Assembly (NCBI GenBank): GCA_016743995.1
Contig: JADGFG010000004.1
Coordinates: 1 to 56,147, forward strand
Length of the DNA stretch: 56,147 nt
Source of the DNA: Kangiellaceae bacterium
GTDB taxonomy: Bacteria; Pseudomonadota; Gammaproteobacteria; Enterobacterales; Kangiellaceae
Direction of reading: 5' to 3'
The notes under the pieces were generated by a model, which did not search any database, had not been told where the DNA came from, and saw only the letters and a program-made list of their open reading frames with translations. How positions within the stretch are numbered: position 1 is the stretch's first letter; every line of letters begins with the position of its first letter. This document shows positions 15,364 to 25,785 of the stretch, in pieces. The position numbers were made by a program, and so were the translations under genes.

Positions 15364-16320
15364 ATGAGTGTCAATGAGACCAGTATGAAAGACAAGGTAA
15401 CCGGTGGTGCCGGAAAGGTTGTTAAAAAGTGGGGAGAAACTGAAAAAGACGCCTGGTTTCGTCAACAGAAGGTCAGGCGTTCTTATCAGGATGAGGTGGT
15501 TCAAAAGCTCGACAATGCGATAGCACTTCAAGCCATCAATTCGCAGTTTTTATTAGAAAAGTATGGCGAGTTGTCTTATGTGACTGACACTTATCCGCTT
15601 TATGTCGTTAAAGCCAAAATCTGGGATGCCGGGAAAAAAACATTGCTGGTTACAGGGGGGGTTCATGGCTATGAAACTAGCGGAGTTCAGGGCGCTATCC
15701 GTTTTATAGAGCGAGTTGCGTCAAATTATGTCAGTCAGTTCAATATTGTGGTTGCACCTTGCGTGAGCCCCTGGGGGTATGAAACGATAAACCGCTGGAA
15801 TCCCCATGCGATTGATCCAAACCGTTCTTTCTATGAAAATAGCCCTGCCGCAGAGTCTGCCGCATTAATGAAGCTCATTGCTTCACTGCAAGTTGATATT
15901 GATATCCATGTGGATTTACATGAAACGACGGATACGGATAATAGTGTTTTTCGGCCTGCATTGTCGGCCAGAGATGGTGTTGAACAATCGATCTGGACTA
16001 TCCCCGATGGTTTTTATCTGGTGGGCGATAGTGACAATCCGGCAGATGATTTTCAGCGAGCGGTTATCGATTCTGTTAAAAAAGTGACTCATATTGCTCC
16101 CGCTGATGATGCGGGTAAATTGATTGGAGAGCCTGTTACTCAGTCGGGAGTCATTAATTATCCGACTCAAAAACTGGGGTTGTGTACAGGGTTTAGCAAT
16201 AGTCAGTTTTGTACCACAACCGAGGTCTATCCGGACAGTTCTGATGTGACTGATGAAGAGTGTATTGTCGCACAGGTCGCAGCGATTACTGGTGCGCTGG
16301 ATTATGTGATTAATGTTTGA
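15364..16320 (+). CDS. M14-type zinc carboxypeptidase-like protein
   Basis: A 318-residue metallopeptidase-like protein, apparently cytoplasmic as there is no signal peptide. The zinc site of the M14 fold is complete: H101 and E104 (GGVHGYETSG) and H186 (VDLHETTD). The substrate-binding DPNRSFYE matches the family NR motif, and E287 (TTEVYPDSS) fits the catalytic glutamate. Members cleave C-terminal residues or deacylate small N-acyl amino acids, and the substrate cannot be read here. Start supported by AGGA before ATG. The gene follows the GFA gene by 106 bases, so co-transcription is possible but not shown. Confidence 0.85.
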   Translation: MSVNETSMKDKVTGGAGKVVKKWGETEKDAWFRQQKVRRSYQDEVVQKLDNAIALQAINSQFLLEKYGELSYVTDTYPLYVVKAKIWDAGKKTLLVTGGVHGYETSGVQGAIRFIERVASNYVSQFNIVVAPCVSPWGYETINRWNPHAIDPNRSFYENSPAAESAALMKLIASLQVDIDIHVDLHETTDTDNSVFRPALSARDGVEQSIWTIPDGFYLVGDSDNPADDFQRAVIDSVKKVTHIAPADDAGKLIGEPVTQSGVINYPTQKLGLCTGFSNSQFCTTTEVYPDSSDVTDEECIVAQVAAITGALDYVINV

Positions 16321-16524
16321 ATACTTAATGCACTGTTTAATGGATTTTGAAGGCAGAGTTTGATGAATAATGCGGTATCAGCCAGGGGAAGTTTTAACTG
16401 AATAAAAAATAAAAGATTAAAAATAAAAGACTAAAAGTTGTGATTGATAGTTGTTTTTGTTCTATTCCAGTTTTGAGATTCATTCTATACTTTTAGGACT
16501 TATGATAACTCTGGAGTGAATACT

Positions 16525-16716
16525 ATGCAGGTACGAGGAAGCGAATCTCAAAAAAGCTGGTTTCGAACTGAGCGTTTTTATCATACTGGAGACGGCTGGT
16601 GGTTTAGCTCCAGAGAGCATACTGAAGAAGGACCTTTTAGTACATTGAAGGATGCCGAAATGGAGCTGATTTTTTATATTCGCAAAGTTAACCTTGCTCA
16701 ATCTTATCTCAATTGA
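16525..16716 (+). CDS. DUF6316 small protein
   Basis: A 63-residue cytoplasmic protein. The pattern SWFRTERFY, WWFSSREHTEEGPF and DAEMELIFYIRK matches DUF6316, a short aromatic-rich family with no known role, frequent in pseudomonad- and Marinobacter-like genomes. I choose ATG 16525, which has GGAG 8 bases upstream. A GTG at 16516 would place that binding site inside the gene. Confidence 0.7.
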   Translation: MQVRGSESQKSWFRTERFYHTGDGWWFSSREHTEEGPFSTLKDAEMELIFYIRKVNLAQSYLN

Positions 16717-16959
16717 TTGAGAGAACAGGCCGTTATAGTCTTTGACTTACACTTTTCATGCTTTTACTATTTTTAGTGTGTTAGACAGCTTTATCATACT
16801 TATTTACAATCCTCCTTTGATTCTCTGACATTATTCACTTGTGTTTATTTTTAAACAACGCCAGAATTAAAAGTTGTATGGTGTGGTGCTACATCGTCTG
16901 GTGAAAAAGGTTCTTCCGAAAAAAAAATGATAGTTTGATTATCAAAAATGGAGAGGTCT

Positions 16960-17597
16960 ATGTATAAACTTTATTACTATCCTGACAATGCCAGTCTGGC
17001 ACCTCATCTGATACTTAATCAGCTTGAAGTTGACTATGAGTTAGTACTGGTTGACAGAAAGTCGAATGCTCAGCAGTCGGCGGAATATTTAAAATTGAAT
17101 CCAAATGGAAAAATCCCAACGCTGATCGATAACGACCTGGTATTATTTGAAAGTGCAGCAATCTGTATTTATCTGTGTGAAAAGCATCCTGAACAATTAC
17201 TGATTCCATCCGCCGGTAGTCGACAAAGAGCACATTTTTATCAATGGCTGACTTATCTGACTAATACGCTGCAAGCAGAGTTGATGGTTTATTATTATCC
17301 TCAAAAACATACGACAGATGAATCGGCTTTGTCATCTATTGTTGAAGCGCAACATGCAAGAATAGGAGAATCGTTGGCGGTGCTCGATCAGCTGCTGGCA
17401 ACCCGGCAGTACTTGCTGGGTGAGCAGTTAACGGCTTGTGATTTTTTCTGTTTATGTTGGCTAACTGGTCATTCGATATTCCTCAGAGCCCTTTATCATT
17501 TACCCACCTGGGACGCTATATGAAAAGGATGGCACAGCTTCCTGCGGTTGTTCGGGGTTGTGAGAAAGAGAACATTTCCTTAGCACCATTTTTATAA
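16960..17597 (+). pseudogene. glutathione S-transferase, frameshifted near its C-terminus
   Basis: A GST-type protein with the thioredoxin-like N-terminal domain (MYKLYYYPDNASLAPHLILN, catalytic-region Ser/Ala in DNASLAPH, then GKIPTLI and FESAAICIYL) and the helical C-terminal domain (LLGEQLTACDFFCLCWL). I choose ATG 16960 because GGAGAGG lies just before it, inside an earlier ATG at 16948. The reading frame stops early at TGA 17521-17523. In the next frame the expected tail is intact: LGRYMKRMAQLPAVVRGCEK, to a stop at 17595-17597. One missing base near 17500, probably in a T-run (GCCCTTTATC), explains it. The loss removes the last helix, so the product would be about 191 residues with an altered end, or this is a sequencing error. 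Confidence 0.8.
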
Positions 17598-17668
17598 ACT
17601 TTTCACCACCGATCAAAATTGCGTTATTATAGGCGTTAAAGAATAAAATTAATTATTGAGATCCTTCT

Positions 17669-18868
17669 ATGGCGTTTGACCCTCGGCAAACTTTGCTATT
17701 AGCTATTCTTGTTTTGTTTATCGGTAAGTACTTAAGTAACGAAGTTCGCTTGTTAAAAAAATTTAATATACCGGAGCCGGTCAGTGGAGGGCTGGTTGTT
17801 TCTATTTTATTGTCGATTATCTATTTTGCTTTTGAACTGGAAGTCACATTTTCCATGCAGCAGCGGGATTCTTTGCTCATTGTTTTTTTTACCTGTGTGG
17901 GTTTATCTTCAAGAATTTCTACCTTGATTCAGGGAGGAACAACCTTGTTGATACTTTTAGCTCTGGCGGTGGTTTACCTCTTTGTACAAAATCTGACCGG
18001 TGTTGGAGTGGCCCTTATGACAGGGCTTGATCCGGTTGTTGGCGTTTTAGGGGGGTCGGTGTCACTGAGTGGTGGTCATGGTACGGCTATTGCCTGGACT
18101 GAAATATTCGAACAAAAATATCATATCAATAATGCGGCAGAAATTGGAATTGCCTGTGCGACTTTCGGTCTGGTTCTTGGCGGAATTGCTGGAGGGCCAG
18201 TGGCCAGGTACCTGATTAATAAGTATCAGCTTAAGTCGTCCAGCGTTGAAGAAATTTCAGTTGGGGTTGAAAATGAGTCAAAGATGAATATCAGTGTTGA
18301 TTCAATGTTATCAGCGATATTTGTGATTTGTATTACTATTGGTATTGGCACTCATTTACATGAATTATTAGTGGCTCTGGAAGTCAGAGTACCCATATTT
18401 GTCCCTTGTCTGCTTAGTGGGATAATATTAACTAATACTATTCCAATGGTTTTTAAGAAAATCCAGTGGCCAACCGGAACGCCCACGCTGGCACTGGTGT
18501 CAGAGTTAAGTCTGGGGTTATTTTTGTCGATGTCTTTAATGAGTTTGCAGCTCTGGGCTCTGATTGATCTGGCGGCTCCGATTTTTATGTTGTTGCTCGC
18601 TCAACTGGTCATCATCTCTCTGTTTGTTATCTTTGTTGTTTTCAATTGTCTTGGGAGAAATTACGAGGCTGCAATTATGTCTTCGGGTTATGCCGGGCTG
18701 GCGCTGGGTGCCACGCCGACGGCAATTGCCAATATGACTGCGGTCACTAAACAATATGGTGCAGCTCCACAGGCATTTATTGTTGTTCCATTAGTGGGGG
18801 CATTTTTTATTGATGTTTCCAACGCGGTTGTTATTGAAACGCTACTGGGCTGGTTTGGGAAAGGTTGA
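17669..18868 (+). CDS. gltS: sodium/glutamate symporter
   Basis: A 399-residue inner-membrane secondary transporter of the GltS family, importing glutamate with sodium. It is hydrophobic throughout, with the family landmarks PEPVSGGLVVSILL near the first reentrant region, GGSVSLSGGHGTAIAWTEIF, the duplicated inverted half (GYAGLALGATPTAIANMTAVT) and DVSNAVVIETLLGWF at the end. The length is typical. Start at ATG 17669, with GAGATCC upstream as a weak binding site. It is transcribed alone, and there is no adjacent regulator. Confidence 0.93.
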   Translation: MAFDPRQTLLLAILVLFIGKYLSNEVRLLKKFNIPEPVSGGLVVSILLSIIYFAFELEVTFSMQQRDSLLIVFFTCVGLSSRISTLIQGGTTLLILLALAVVYLFVQNLTGVGVALMTGLDPVVGVLGGSVSLSGGHGTAIAWTEIFEQKYHINNAAEIGIACATFGLVLGGIAGGPVARYLINKYQLKSSSVEEISVGVENESKMNISVDSMLSAIFVICITIGIGTHLHELLVALEVRVPIFVPCLLSGIILTNTIPMVFKKIQWPTGTPTLALVSELSLGLFLSMSLMSLQLWALIDLAAPIFMLLLAQLVIISLFVIFVVFNCLGRNYEAAIMSSGYAGLALGATPTAIANMTAVTKQYGAAPQAFIVVPLVGAFFIDVSNAVVIETLLGWFGKG

Positions 18869-18982
18869 TGTTGAGCAGGATAGTTTTGTATTTATTCTTT
18901 TTTAGTGTTGTATGAATGATAAAAGGTGCTAAATGAGCATCTTGACTGAATCAATTAAGTTTAATTTAACTTCAGGATTGTT

Positions 18983-19579
18983 ATGAAAAAATTATTAGTT
19001 TTTACCTGCCTGTTTCTGGCTTCGTCAATTTATATACCTGTAAAAGCAGATAACCTGGATGTTTCTCTGTTAGGGAGTTATGGTTTATATGCTTCCTGGG
19101 AAGACCAGGATACCGATCAATCGATCGGTATTGATCATCGGCAGAGCTTGAGTGGTCGTTTAATGTGGGTTACCGGTGGAGAGTTTAACTGGGAGCTTTA
19201 TTATAATCGTGCTGACGTTGATGTTGATATTAATGAAAACTCTAGTCTGGTGGTTAATATTGAAACTTACCAGCTTGGCGCGGTTAAGGAATCAGATTCC
19301 AGGTCGATGAAAGAGTATTATGGTGCAGGCCTTGGCTTAACGAGATTTAATCCTGAATTTCCAGGGGCTCGTTCTGAAGAGGATATTTCATTTTCGTTTT
19401 TTGGTGGTGTAGAGACTTTTTTAACCGATCATCTTGCGCTTACCTTTGATGCAAGACTACAGTTTGTTGTATTAGATAGTGCCACGACCATTATTTGTGA
19501 CGGGGGCTGTCTGGTAAAAATTAAGAGTGAGTTATGGGGCGGGCTACAGCTAGGGGCCGGATTAGCATATCGATTCTGA
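18983..19579 (+). CDS. small outer-membrane beta-barrel protein
   Basis: A 198-residue exported protein with a signal peptide of about 22 residues (IPVKA-DN). It consists of alternating polar/hydrophobic strands, has a glycine-rich strand pair (YYGAGLGLTRF and FFGGVETFL), and ends in LGAGLAYRF with terminal Phe, the BAM recognition signal. An OmpA/OmpX-like eight-stranded barrel is the likely fold. Two cysteines (ICDGGCLVKI) could form a disulphide loop. Start supported by AGGA upstream. No binding function is evident. Confidence 0.7.
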   Translation: MKKLLVFTCLFLASSIYIPVKADNLDVSLLGSYGLYASWEDQDTDQSIGIDHRQSLSGRLMWVTGGEFNWELYYNRADVDVDINENSSLVVNIETYQLGAVKESDSRSMKEYYGAGLGLTRFNPEFPGARSEEDISFSFFGGVETFLTDHLALTFDARLQFVVLDSATTIICDGGCLVKIKSELWGGLQLGAGLAYRF

Positions 19580-19594
19580 TAAAAAAGCGACTGG

Positions 19595-19637
19595 TGACCT
19601 GTCAGTATACTGACAGGTCATGTTTTCATTCTTTTTG
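19595..19637 (+). terminator. intrinsic terminator of the small barrel gene
   Basis: A perfect 11-bp stem, TGACCTGTCAG and CTGACAGGTCA with a 4-base loop (26-bp palindrome), followed by TGTTTTCATTCTTTTT. Confidence 0.85.
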
Positions 19638-19744
19638 CCAGACAATAATTCGGGGAAATAATAAAATCCAAACTTTGATCAAAAAATAGGGTACAATTCG
19701 CCCCTTTTTTCCAGAAATACTATTGAATCAGTCGCTATAATTAT

Positions 19745-21547
19745 ATGTCTTACATCCAGTATATTCGTAACTTTTCGATTATTGCCCATATTGATCATGG
19801 CAAATCAACCTTATCTGATCGGTTAATTCAGGTTTGTGGCGGCTTGTCGGAAAGAGAAATGTCCGCACAAGTGCTAGATTCTATGGATTTAGAACGTGAA
19901 CGTGGGATCACCATTAAAGCACAGAGCGTTACTCTGGATTATAATGCGAAAGATGGTAACAAATATCAGCTAAACTTCATTGATACCCCCGGACACGTCG
20001 ATTTTTCTTATGAAGTTTCCCGTTCATTAGCGGCTTGTGATGGTGCGTTGCTGGTGGTTGATGCCGGGCAGGGGGTTGAAGCGCAAACTCTGGCCAACTG
20101 TTATACAGCGATTGAGCAAGATCTGGAAGTTATTCCTGTTTTAAATAAAATTGACTTGCCGCAGGCTGATCCTGATCGAGTTGCTCAGGAAATTGAAGAT
20201 ATTATTGGTCTTGAAGCAATGGATGCTGTGCAATGTAGTGCAAAAACCGGAGTTGGAATTGATGAGCTGCTAGAAGAGCTGGTGGCTAAAATTCCTGCAC
20301 CAGAAGGTGATAATGAGGCAAATTTGCAAGCCTTGATTATTGATTCCTGGTTCGATAACTACCTTGGTGTGGTTTCTCTGGTGCGGGTAGTACAGGGAAC
20401 GCTCAAGCAGGGCGATAAAATGCTGGTTATGTCGACTGGAAAAAGTCATCAGGTTGATTTTGTTGGGATTTACACACCAAAACGTCATGACCTGCCAGAA
20501 TTAAAGGCTGGTGAAGTCGGTTATGTGATTGCCGGAATTAAAGAAATTCTGGGAGCGCCGGTTGGAGATACATTAACCCTGGCCAGAGCGCCAGCAGAAG
20601 AGCCGTTGCCGGGCTTTAAAAAAGTAAAACCACAGGTTTATGCCGGGTTATTTCCAGTTTCTTCAGATGATTATGAAGCTTTTCGAGATGCGTTGGCTAA
20701 ATTAAGTCTTAATGATGCCTCATTATTTTTTGAACCAGAAAATTCACAGGCGCTCGGGTTTGGTTTTCGTTGTGGTTTTCTGGGAATGCTTCACATGGAG
20801 ATTGTTCAGGAGCGGCTGGAACGAGAATATGATCTGGATTTGATTACGACTGCGCCCACTGTTGTTTTTGAGATTGTGAATACAAAAGGGGAAATTACTT
20901 ATGTTGATAACCCTGCAAAACTGCCCGATCTGAGTGAAATTGGAGAAATGAGAGAGCCCGTTGTAGAGGCAAATATTCTTGTTCCGCAGGAGCACCTTGG
21001 CAATGTCATTACATTGTGTATTGAAAAACGCGGCGTTCAGACCAAAATGGAATATATGGGTCAACAGGTTTCTTTATCCTACGATATTCCCATGAATGAA
21101 GTGGTATTGGACTTTTTTGACCGTTTAAAATCGGTCAGCCGTGGTTATGCATCACTTGATTACAATTTTAAACACTTTCAAACAGCTTCTCTGGTTAAAC
21201 TGGATGTGCTGATTAACGGCGATACCGTTGATGCACTGGCCATTATCGTTCATAAAGATCAGGCCCAGTATCGCGGACGAGCGTTGGTTGACAAGATGAA
21301 AGAGCTTATACCACGACAGATGTTTGAAGTGGCAATTCAGGCGGCTATTGGCAACCATGTGATTGCACGAGCTACAGTAAAAGCATTACGAAAAAATGTG
21401 ACTGCAAAATGTTACGGTGGTGATGTTTCACGTAAACGTAAGTTGCTGGAAAAACAGAAAGCGGGTAAAAAGCGTATGAAACAGGTTGGTCGTGTAGAAA
21501 TTCCCCAGGATGCCTTTTTAGCAGTCCTCCAGGTGGGTAAAGATTAA
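19745..21547 (+). CDS. lepA: elongation factor 4 (LepA), ribosome back-translocase GTPase
   Basis: A 600-residue translational GTPase that acts on stalled or mis-positioned ribosomes and affects initiation. The G motifs are complete: AHIDHGKS, the switch region [19 protein letters not shown] and NKIDLP. They are followed by the EF-G-like domains and the LepA-specific C-terminal domain ([21 protein letters not shown]). The length is normal. No convincing ribosome binding site precedes ATG 19745 (TCGCTATAATTAT). It begins the core cluster lepA-lepB-DUF4845-rnc-era-recO-pdxJ-acpS, the arrangement of E. coli apart from the DUF4845 gene. Confidence 0.97.
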   Translation: MSYIQYIRNFSIIAHIDHGKSTLSDRLIQVCGGLSEREMSAQVLDSMDLERERGITIKAQSVTLDYNAKDGNKYQLNFIDTPGHVDFSYEVSRSLAACDGALLVVDAGQGVEAQTLANCYTAIEQDLEVIPVLNKIDLPQADPDRVAQEIEDIIGLEAMDAVQCSAKTGVGIDELLEELVAKIPAPEGDNEANLQALIIDSWFDNYLGVVSLVRVVQGTLKQGDKMLVMSTGKSHQVDFVGIYTPKRHDLPELKAGEVGYVIAGIKEILGAPVGDTLTLARAPAEEPLPGFKKVKPQVYAGLFPVSSDDYEAFRDALAKLSLNDASLFFEPENSQALGFGFRCGFLGMLHMEIVQERLEREYDLDLITTAPTVVFEIVNTKGEITYVDNPAKLPDLSEIGEMREPVVEANILVPQEHLGNVITLCIEKRGVQTKMEYMGQQVSLSYDIPMNEVVLDFFDRLKSVSRGYASLDYNFKHFQTASLVKLDVLINGDTVDALAIIVHKDQAQYRGRALVDKMKELIPRQMFEVAIQAAIGNHVIARATVKALRKNVTAKCYGGDVSRKRKLLEKQKAGKKRMKQVGRVEIPQDAFLAVLQVGKD

Positions 21548-21650
21548 CTGTTTGATTGTTTTATAGAGCAGGAGCTGACAAATAAGTTAGCTCAGTTGAA
21601 AATGTTGGTTTGAATTATAAAGTCAGGTTGAATAATAAGGAAAATGATGA

Positions 21651-22586
21651 ATGAGTAGTTATTACGGTTTAATTCTGGTTATTTTAACTTTTGTTTCTGG
21701 CATTGTCTGGCTGGTCGATGCACTGACGGCTGGTAAAAAGCGAAAAGCAGCGGTAGCAAAGCTTTTTGAGCAGACTGATGAGCCTGCCAGTGAAGCGCTG
21801 GAGGCTGTTTCCAGAGAACCTGTTTATGTTGATTATGCCAAGTCATTTTTCCCTATTTTATTATTTATTGTTGTCTTAAGATCGTTTTTGTATGAACCCT
21901 TTCAAATTCCGTCAGCGTCGATGAAACCGACTCTGACCGAAGGAGATTTTATTCTGGTTAACAAATATAATTATGGTTTAAGACTACCGGTTACTTCAGA
22001 TAAAGTGGTTGATATAGGTAAGCCACAGCGTGGTGATGTTGCAGTATTCAGAGCGCCTCATCCACCTCATGAAGATTATATCAAGCGTGTTGTAGGGCTA
22101 CCTGGAGATACGGTGATCTACACTCAGCATAAAGAGCTATTCGTGATTCCATTCTGCCCGGCTGATACCTCTGCGGCAGATTGCCCGGGTAAGTTTAAGG
22201 TACAGCGAGATAAAGTGGCTGGAGAAAAGTATATCGATAGAAACCCTGAAACGGGCAGGGAAGAAAAAACCGATAAATATGTAGAAAAACTGGGAGAAAG
22301 AGAACATGAAATTATTATTAATCCCAGAATTGCTGAATCTAACAAATTTCCTCCTAGTTTAGAGCGACGTTATCAGGTACCTGCTGGTCATTATTTTGTG
22401 ATGGGAGATAACCGGGATAATAGCTTTGATGGCCGTTACTGGACCGTTTCTAATTTTGTACCTGAAGAAAGTCTGGTTGGACAGGCGGTATCCATCTGGA
22501 TGCACCTTGATTTTGGCATGAAAAACCGATTTCTTCGTTGGGTACCTACCGGAATTGATATTGATCGGGTAGGCGAAATCAGATAA
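21651..22586 (+). CDS. lepB: signal peptidase I
   Basis: The inner-membrane enzyme that removes signal peptides from Sec and Tat substrates on the periplasmic side. Two N-terminal transmembrane segments (about 4-23 and 65-80) flank a cytoplasmic charged loop. The catalytic Ser-Lys dyad is visible as S90 (PSASMKPTL) and K145 (DYIKRVVGLPGD), and the conserved GDNRDNSFDGRYW box follows near residue 250. An insertion rich in Lys/Glu lies between, around residues 185-220, as in other gamma enzymes. Start supported by AAGGA. It follows lepA by 103 bases. Confidence 0.97.
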   Translation: MSSYYGLILVILTFVSGIVWLVDALTAGKKRKAAVAKLFEQTDEPASEALEAVSREPVYVDYAKSFFPILLFIVVLRSFLYEPFQIPSASMKPTLTEGDFILVNKYNYGLRLPVTSDKVVDIGKPQRGDVAVFRAPHPPHEDYIKRVVGLPGDTVIYTQHKELFVIPFCPADTSAADCPGKFKVQRDKVAGEKYIDRNPETGREEKTDKYVEKLGEREHEIIINPRIAESNKFPPSLERRYQVPAGHYFVMGDNRDNSFDGRYWTVSNFVPEESLVGQAVSIWMHLDFGMKNRFLRWVPTGIDIDRVGEIR

Positions 22587-22754
22587 ATCCGTCTGGCCTG
22601 TCACCTTTGTGGTACTATTGACCATCTCATACTATATTAATAGTCTGATACTATGATTCATTAGTCTGGTGATTCACTTGTTTTCTGGTTCATCAGTCTG
22701 GTCAAATTCGGACGTTTTAAGCTAAATTTAAATGATGGGTGATGGGCTGTTTTC

Positions 22755-23222
22755 ATGAAAAAAAATAATATCAATCAGGAAGGTTCTACGTCATTGGTTA
22801 ATAATGCTTCAGGTACTGCGCCTGCGTTAAGAGGCGGATCGCGTCAAGGGTTTGCTCGGCGTCAACGTGGTTCCACTATGTGGTCCACCTTATCAATTAC
22901 ACTAATGGTTGGTTTTATTGCGTTCCTGGCGTTTCATTTAATTCCTGTTTATCTCGATCACGGTATTATTCGCAGCTCTATGCAGGAAATTGTTAATGCT
23001 CATAACTTTAAGCAGATGTCAACAAAGCAAATTCAATCAACGATTGCCAAACGGATGACCATTGACAATATTCGAGGTTTTGATAAGGGTGCATTTACTG
23101 TTGTACGTGGTAAGAAGGGTACTGAAAAGTACATAATGATCGATTATTCTCAAAAAATTCCGCTTTTTAGTAATGTGTTTGCGTTAGTAGAATTTAAAGA
23201 AGAAATTCGAACCAGTCGATAA
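22755..23222 (+). CDS. DUF4845 membrane-anchored protein
   Basis: A 155-residue protein with one transmembrane segment (about 45-66, LSITLMVGFIAFLAFHLIPV) after a positively charged N-terminal tail (FARRQRG). The C-terminal part begins YLDHGIIRSSMQEIV and contains VRGKKGTEKYIMIDYSQKIPLF, which is typical of DUF4845. Its job is unknown, but it sits between lepB and rnc in pseudomonads and relatives, which matches its position here. The stop is immediately before rnc, so they are likely co-expressed. Confidence 0.8.
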   Translation: MKKNNINQEGSTSLVNNASGTAPALRGGSRQGFARRQRGSTMWSTLSITLMVGFIAFLAFHLIPVYLDHGIIRSSMQEIVNAHNFKQMSTKQIQSTIAKRMTIDNIRGFDKGAFTVVRGKKGTEKYIMIDYSQKIPLFSNVFALVEFKEEIRTSR

Positions 23223-23237
23223 TTGTGGCCTGATTTC

Positions 23238-23927
23238 ATGTCTGTTAAACCTGATTTAAAAATTCTGCAAAAAGCGATTCTTTATCAATTCAATGATATT
23301 TCATTGTTAACGCGTGCACTGACTCATCGCTCTGCTAAAAGTCAACATAATGAGAGGCTGGAGTTTCTTGGAGATGCTATCCTGGGTAGTGTGATAGCCG
23401 CTCAGCTGTTTACCCAGTTTCCCAAGGCCGATGAAGGTAAGTTAAGTCGTTTACGTGCGTTTCTGGTTAAAGAAAAAGCACTCTTTGAAATAGCCAGAGA
23501 GCTTGATCTCGGTGATTATATTCAGTTGGGCAGCGGTGAATTGAAAAGTGGTGGGTTTCGTCGTGCTTCAATTTTATCTGATGCTTTTGAAGCGCTCATT
23601 GGTGCGGTTTATCTTGATAGTGACTTTTCAGTTGCAAGAGATTTTATTTTGAATCTGTATCAAACCAGGCTAGACAGTCTGTCTATGGAAATGGCGCAAA
23701 AAGACCCTAAAACTCAACTACAAGAGTGGTTGCAGGCACGAAATATTGAGACACCTGTTTATGAAGTGGTTCGTTCACAGGGGAAAGATCACGCAAAGAC
23801 CTATTGGGTCAAATGCGAAGTTAATTATCAGTCGTTAGTTTCAGAAGGAACCGGTGCTAGCCGACGTAAAGCCGAACAGTCTGCGGCTACAGAAATTCTG
23901 GAGAAAATCAAGCGTGCCAAATCATAA
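23238..23927 (+). CDS. rnc: ribonuclease III
   Basis: An endonuclease for double-stranded RNA that processes rRNA precursors and many mRNAs. The catalytic signature [16 protein letters not shown] is complete, with later acidic metal ligands in [14 protein letters not shown], and the C-terminal double-stranded RNA-binding domain (KTQLQEWLQ to [13 protein letters not shown]). I choose ATG 23238 (229 residues), which matches the E. coli N-terminus in length. A TTG at 23223, right after the upstream stop, is the alternative. Neither has a strong binding site, so coupling to DUF4845 is likely. It overlaps era by 14 bases. Confidence 0.96.
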   Translation: MSVKPDLKILQKAILYQFNDISLLTRALTHRSAKSQHNERLEFLGDAILGSVIAAQLFTQFPKADEGKLSRLRAFLVKEKALFEIARELDLGDYIQLGSGELKSGGFRRASILSDAFEALIGAVYLDSDFSVARDFILNLYQTRLDSLSMEMAQKDPKTQLQEWLQARNIETPVYEVVRSQGKDHAKTYWVKCEVNYQSLVSEGTGASRRKAEQSAATEILEKIKRAKS

Positions 23928-24828
23928 AACTCAGCAGCATTGTGGGTTTATCGCCTTTGTCGGTCGCCCCAATGTCGGTAAATCGACTTTACTTAATCAT
24001 CTGTTAGGCCAGAAGTTAAGTATTACTTCTCGAAAGCCTCAGACTACACGTCATCGTATTATGGGTATTGATACTTTTGACAATAATCAGCTTATTTATG
24101 TTGATACGCCCGGGCTACATAAACAGGAGCCGAAAGCGATTAATCGCCTGATGAATCGAGCAGCTTCCAGTTCGATAGCCGATGTCGATGTTGTTGTCTT
24201 TATTGTTGAGCCTGATCGTTGGACCGAAGATGATGAGCTGGTTCTGGAGCATTTAAAGACTAGTCAGCGACCTACTATTTTGTTCATCAATAAAACTGAT
24301 AAAGTAAAAGATAAAGCGTCTTTACTGCCACAATTGAAGTCATTGTCAGAAAAGTATGATTTTGTTCATATCATTCCGGGCTCGGCGCTTAAAGATCAGC
24401 AGGTTGATGAGTTAAAACAATATCTGATTAAAGCACTACCGGTAAACGCGTTTGTTTTTCCTGAAGATTATTATACGGATCGTTCTATGAGGTTTCTTGT
24501 TGCTGAGATTATCAGAGAGAAATTGATTCGTCAGCTGGGAGATGAGCTTCCTTATTCAATGACGGTAGAAATTGAGCAGTTTAAAACTGATGATAAAGGC
24601 TTATTACGGATTAACGGGTTAATTCTGGTTGAGCGCAACGGTCAAAAATCGATTGTCATTGGTAAAGGTGGCAGCCGTCTTAAGCAAGTGGGTACTGACG
24701 CTCGTATCGACATCAGCAAGCTATCAGGGCAAAAGGTTCACCTGGAACTGTGGGTTAAGGTTAAAGATGGATGGGCGGATGATGAAAGAGCACTGCGATC
24801 ATTGGGCTTTGATGAGTCTGATAGTTAA
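23914..24828 (+). CDS. era: GTPase Era
   Basis: A KH-domain GTPase that binds the 3' end of 16S rRNA and checkpoints 30S assembly. G motifs [19 protein letters not shown] and NKTDK are present, and the KH domain carries [12 protein letters not shown] near the C-terminus. I choose GTG 23914 (304 residues): it gives [17 protein letters not shown], matching the E. coli start MSIDKSYCGFIAIVG in length, and GGAG lies about 10 bases upstream. It overlaps the end of rnc, a typical coupled arrangement. Confidence 0.95.
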   Translation: MPNHKTQQHCGFIAFVGRPNVGKSTLLNHLLGQKLSITSRKPQTTRHRIMGIDTFDNNQLIYVDTPGLHKQEPKAINRLMNRAASSSIADVDVVVFIVEPDRWTEDDELVLEHLKTSQRPTILFINKTDKVKDKASLLPQLKSLSEKYDFVHIIPGSALKDQQVDELKQYLIKALPVNAFVFPEDYYTDRSMRFLVAEIIREKLIRQLGDELPYSMTVEIEQFKTDDKGLLRINGLILVERNGQKSIVIGKGGSRLKQVGTDARIDISKLSGQKVHLELWVKVKDGWADDERALRSLGFDESDS

Positions 24829-24983
24829 CTGAGGCTTTGTCAGCTTATTTTCAGAAACTCGTTTTTCGAGGATGTTACTATTGGCACAGGTCGCGATGAG
24901 AGTCTGTTATCGTATCAACAATAACCCTGAAATAATCTTAGTAGAGTCTGATTTGGTAGTAGAGTCAGATAAAGGGTCTTAAT

Positions 24984-25784
24984 ATGAGCATGGCCACAAA
25001 CAGTGTTTTTGCTTATATTTTACATTCAAGGCCTTACCAGGAAAGTAGTCAGATTATTCAGCTGTTCAGCCTGGAATATGGACGTTTCTCTATGATTGCC
25101 AAAGGAATTCAAAAGCGGCGCGCTCAGGCAAGAAAAGCAATCTTGCAGCCATTCAAAGAGCTTCAGATAGAGTTTACCGGTAAGAGTGATTTAAAAACTT
25201 TACTTCAGTGTGAGCCTCGTTCTTTTGAAAAACTGGGAGGCGCATTTTTTCAGGGAGAGTCTCTGGCCTGTGCTTATTATGCCAATGAACTATTATTGCG
25301 CGCCTTGCCAGATAATCAGGAGTTTGACGAGCTGTACGAGGCCTATGCTCGTTTATTGTCTCAGTTAAAAGAAGCAGGCAATTTTTTTAGTGTTTTACGC
25401 CGGTTTGAAATGACTTTGCTTAAAAGTGTTGGAATAGCGCCCGATCTCTCATATGATATCGCTGGCGATCCAGTACAGGCAGATGAAAGCTATATTTTTT
25501 TGCCACAAAAAGGTTTTAGTCTGGTCATTAATTCTGTAGAGAAAGTCGCTGACAGAATTCCCGGACGAGTGATTCTCGGGTTAGGTAGTGATCATGAAGG
25601 TGTTGTTGAAGAAGGCGCTGCTGATGAACAAAACGCTAATGATGAAATGTTGTCTGATCGCGAGTCACACTATCTGGCTAGAAAACTGACAAGAAACTTG
25701 CTCCAGGAAGTTGTTGGTAGTCGCCCCTTGCAAAGCCGTCGTTTGTGGCATCAGTTAAAATTTAATGAAAAAAAAGAGAAATGA
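24984..25784 (+). CDS. recO: DNA repair protein RecO
   Basis: The recombination mediator that works with RecF and RecR to load RecA on SSB-coated gaps. The N-terminal OB-fold ([20 protein letters not shown], then [14 protein letters not shown]) and the helical C-terminal part ([15 protein letters not shown]) are clear. The zinc-finger cysteines of some RecO proteins are absent, as in many gamma forms. At 266 residues it is slightly longer than the E. coli protein, with an acidic insertion near residues 210-220. Its order between era and pdxJ is canonical. Confidence 0.95.
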   Translation: MSMATNSVFAYILHSRPYQESSQIIQLFSLEYGRFSMIAKGIQKRRAQARKAILQPFKELQIEFTGKSDLKTLLQCEPRSFEKLGGAFFQGESLACAYYANELLLRALPDNQEFDELYEAYARLLSQLKEAGNFFSVLRRFEMTLLKSVGIAPDLSYDIAGDPVQADESYIFLPQKGFSLVINSVEKVADRIPGRVILGLGSDHEGVVEEGAADEQNANDEMLSDRESHYLARKLTRNLLQEVVGSRPLQSRRLWHQLKFNEKKEK

Positions 25785-25785
25785 A

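Noticed and set aside
19675-19700. TTGATC...TACAAT as a lepA promoter
   Set aside because: Spacing of 11 bases is too short for sigma-70.
22614-22700. Repeated ATTAGTCTGGT-like strings between lepB and DUF4845
   Set aside because: Imperfect and short; no consistent period, so not called a repeat array.
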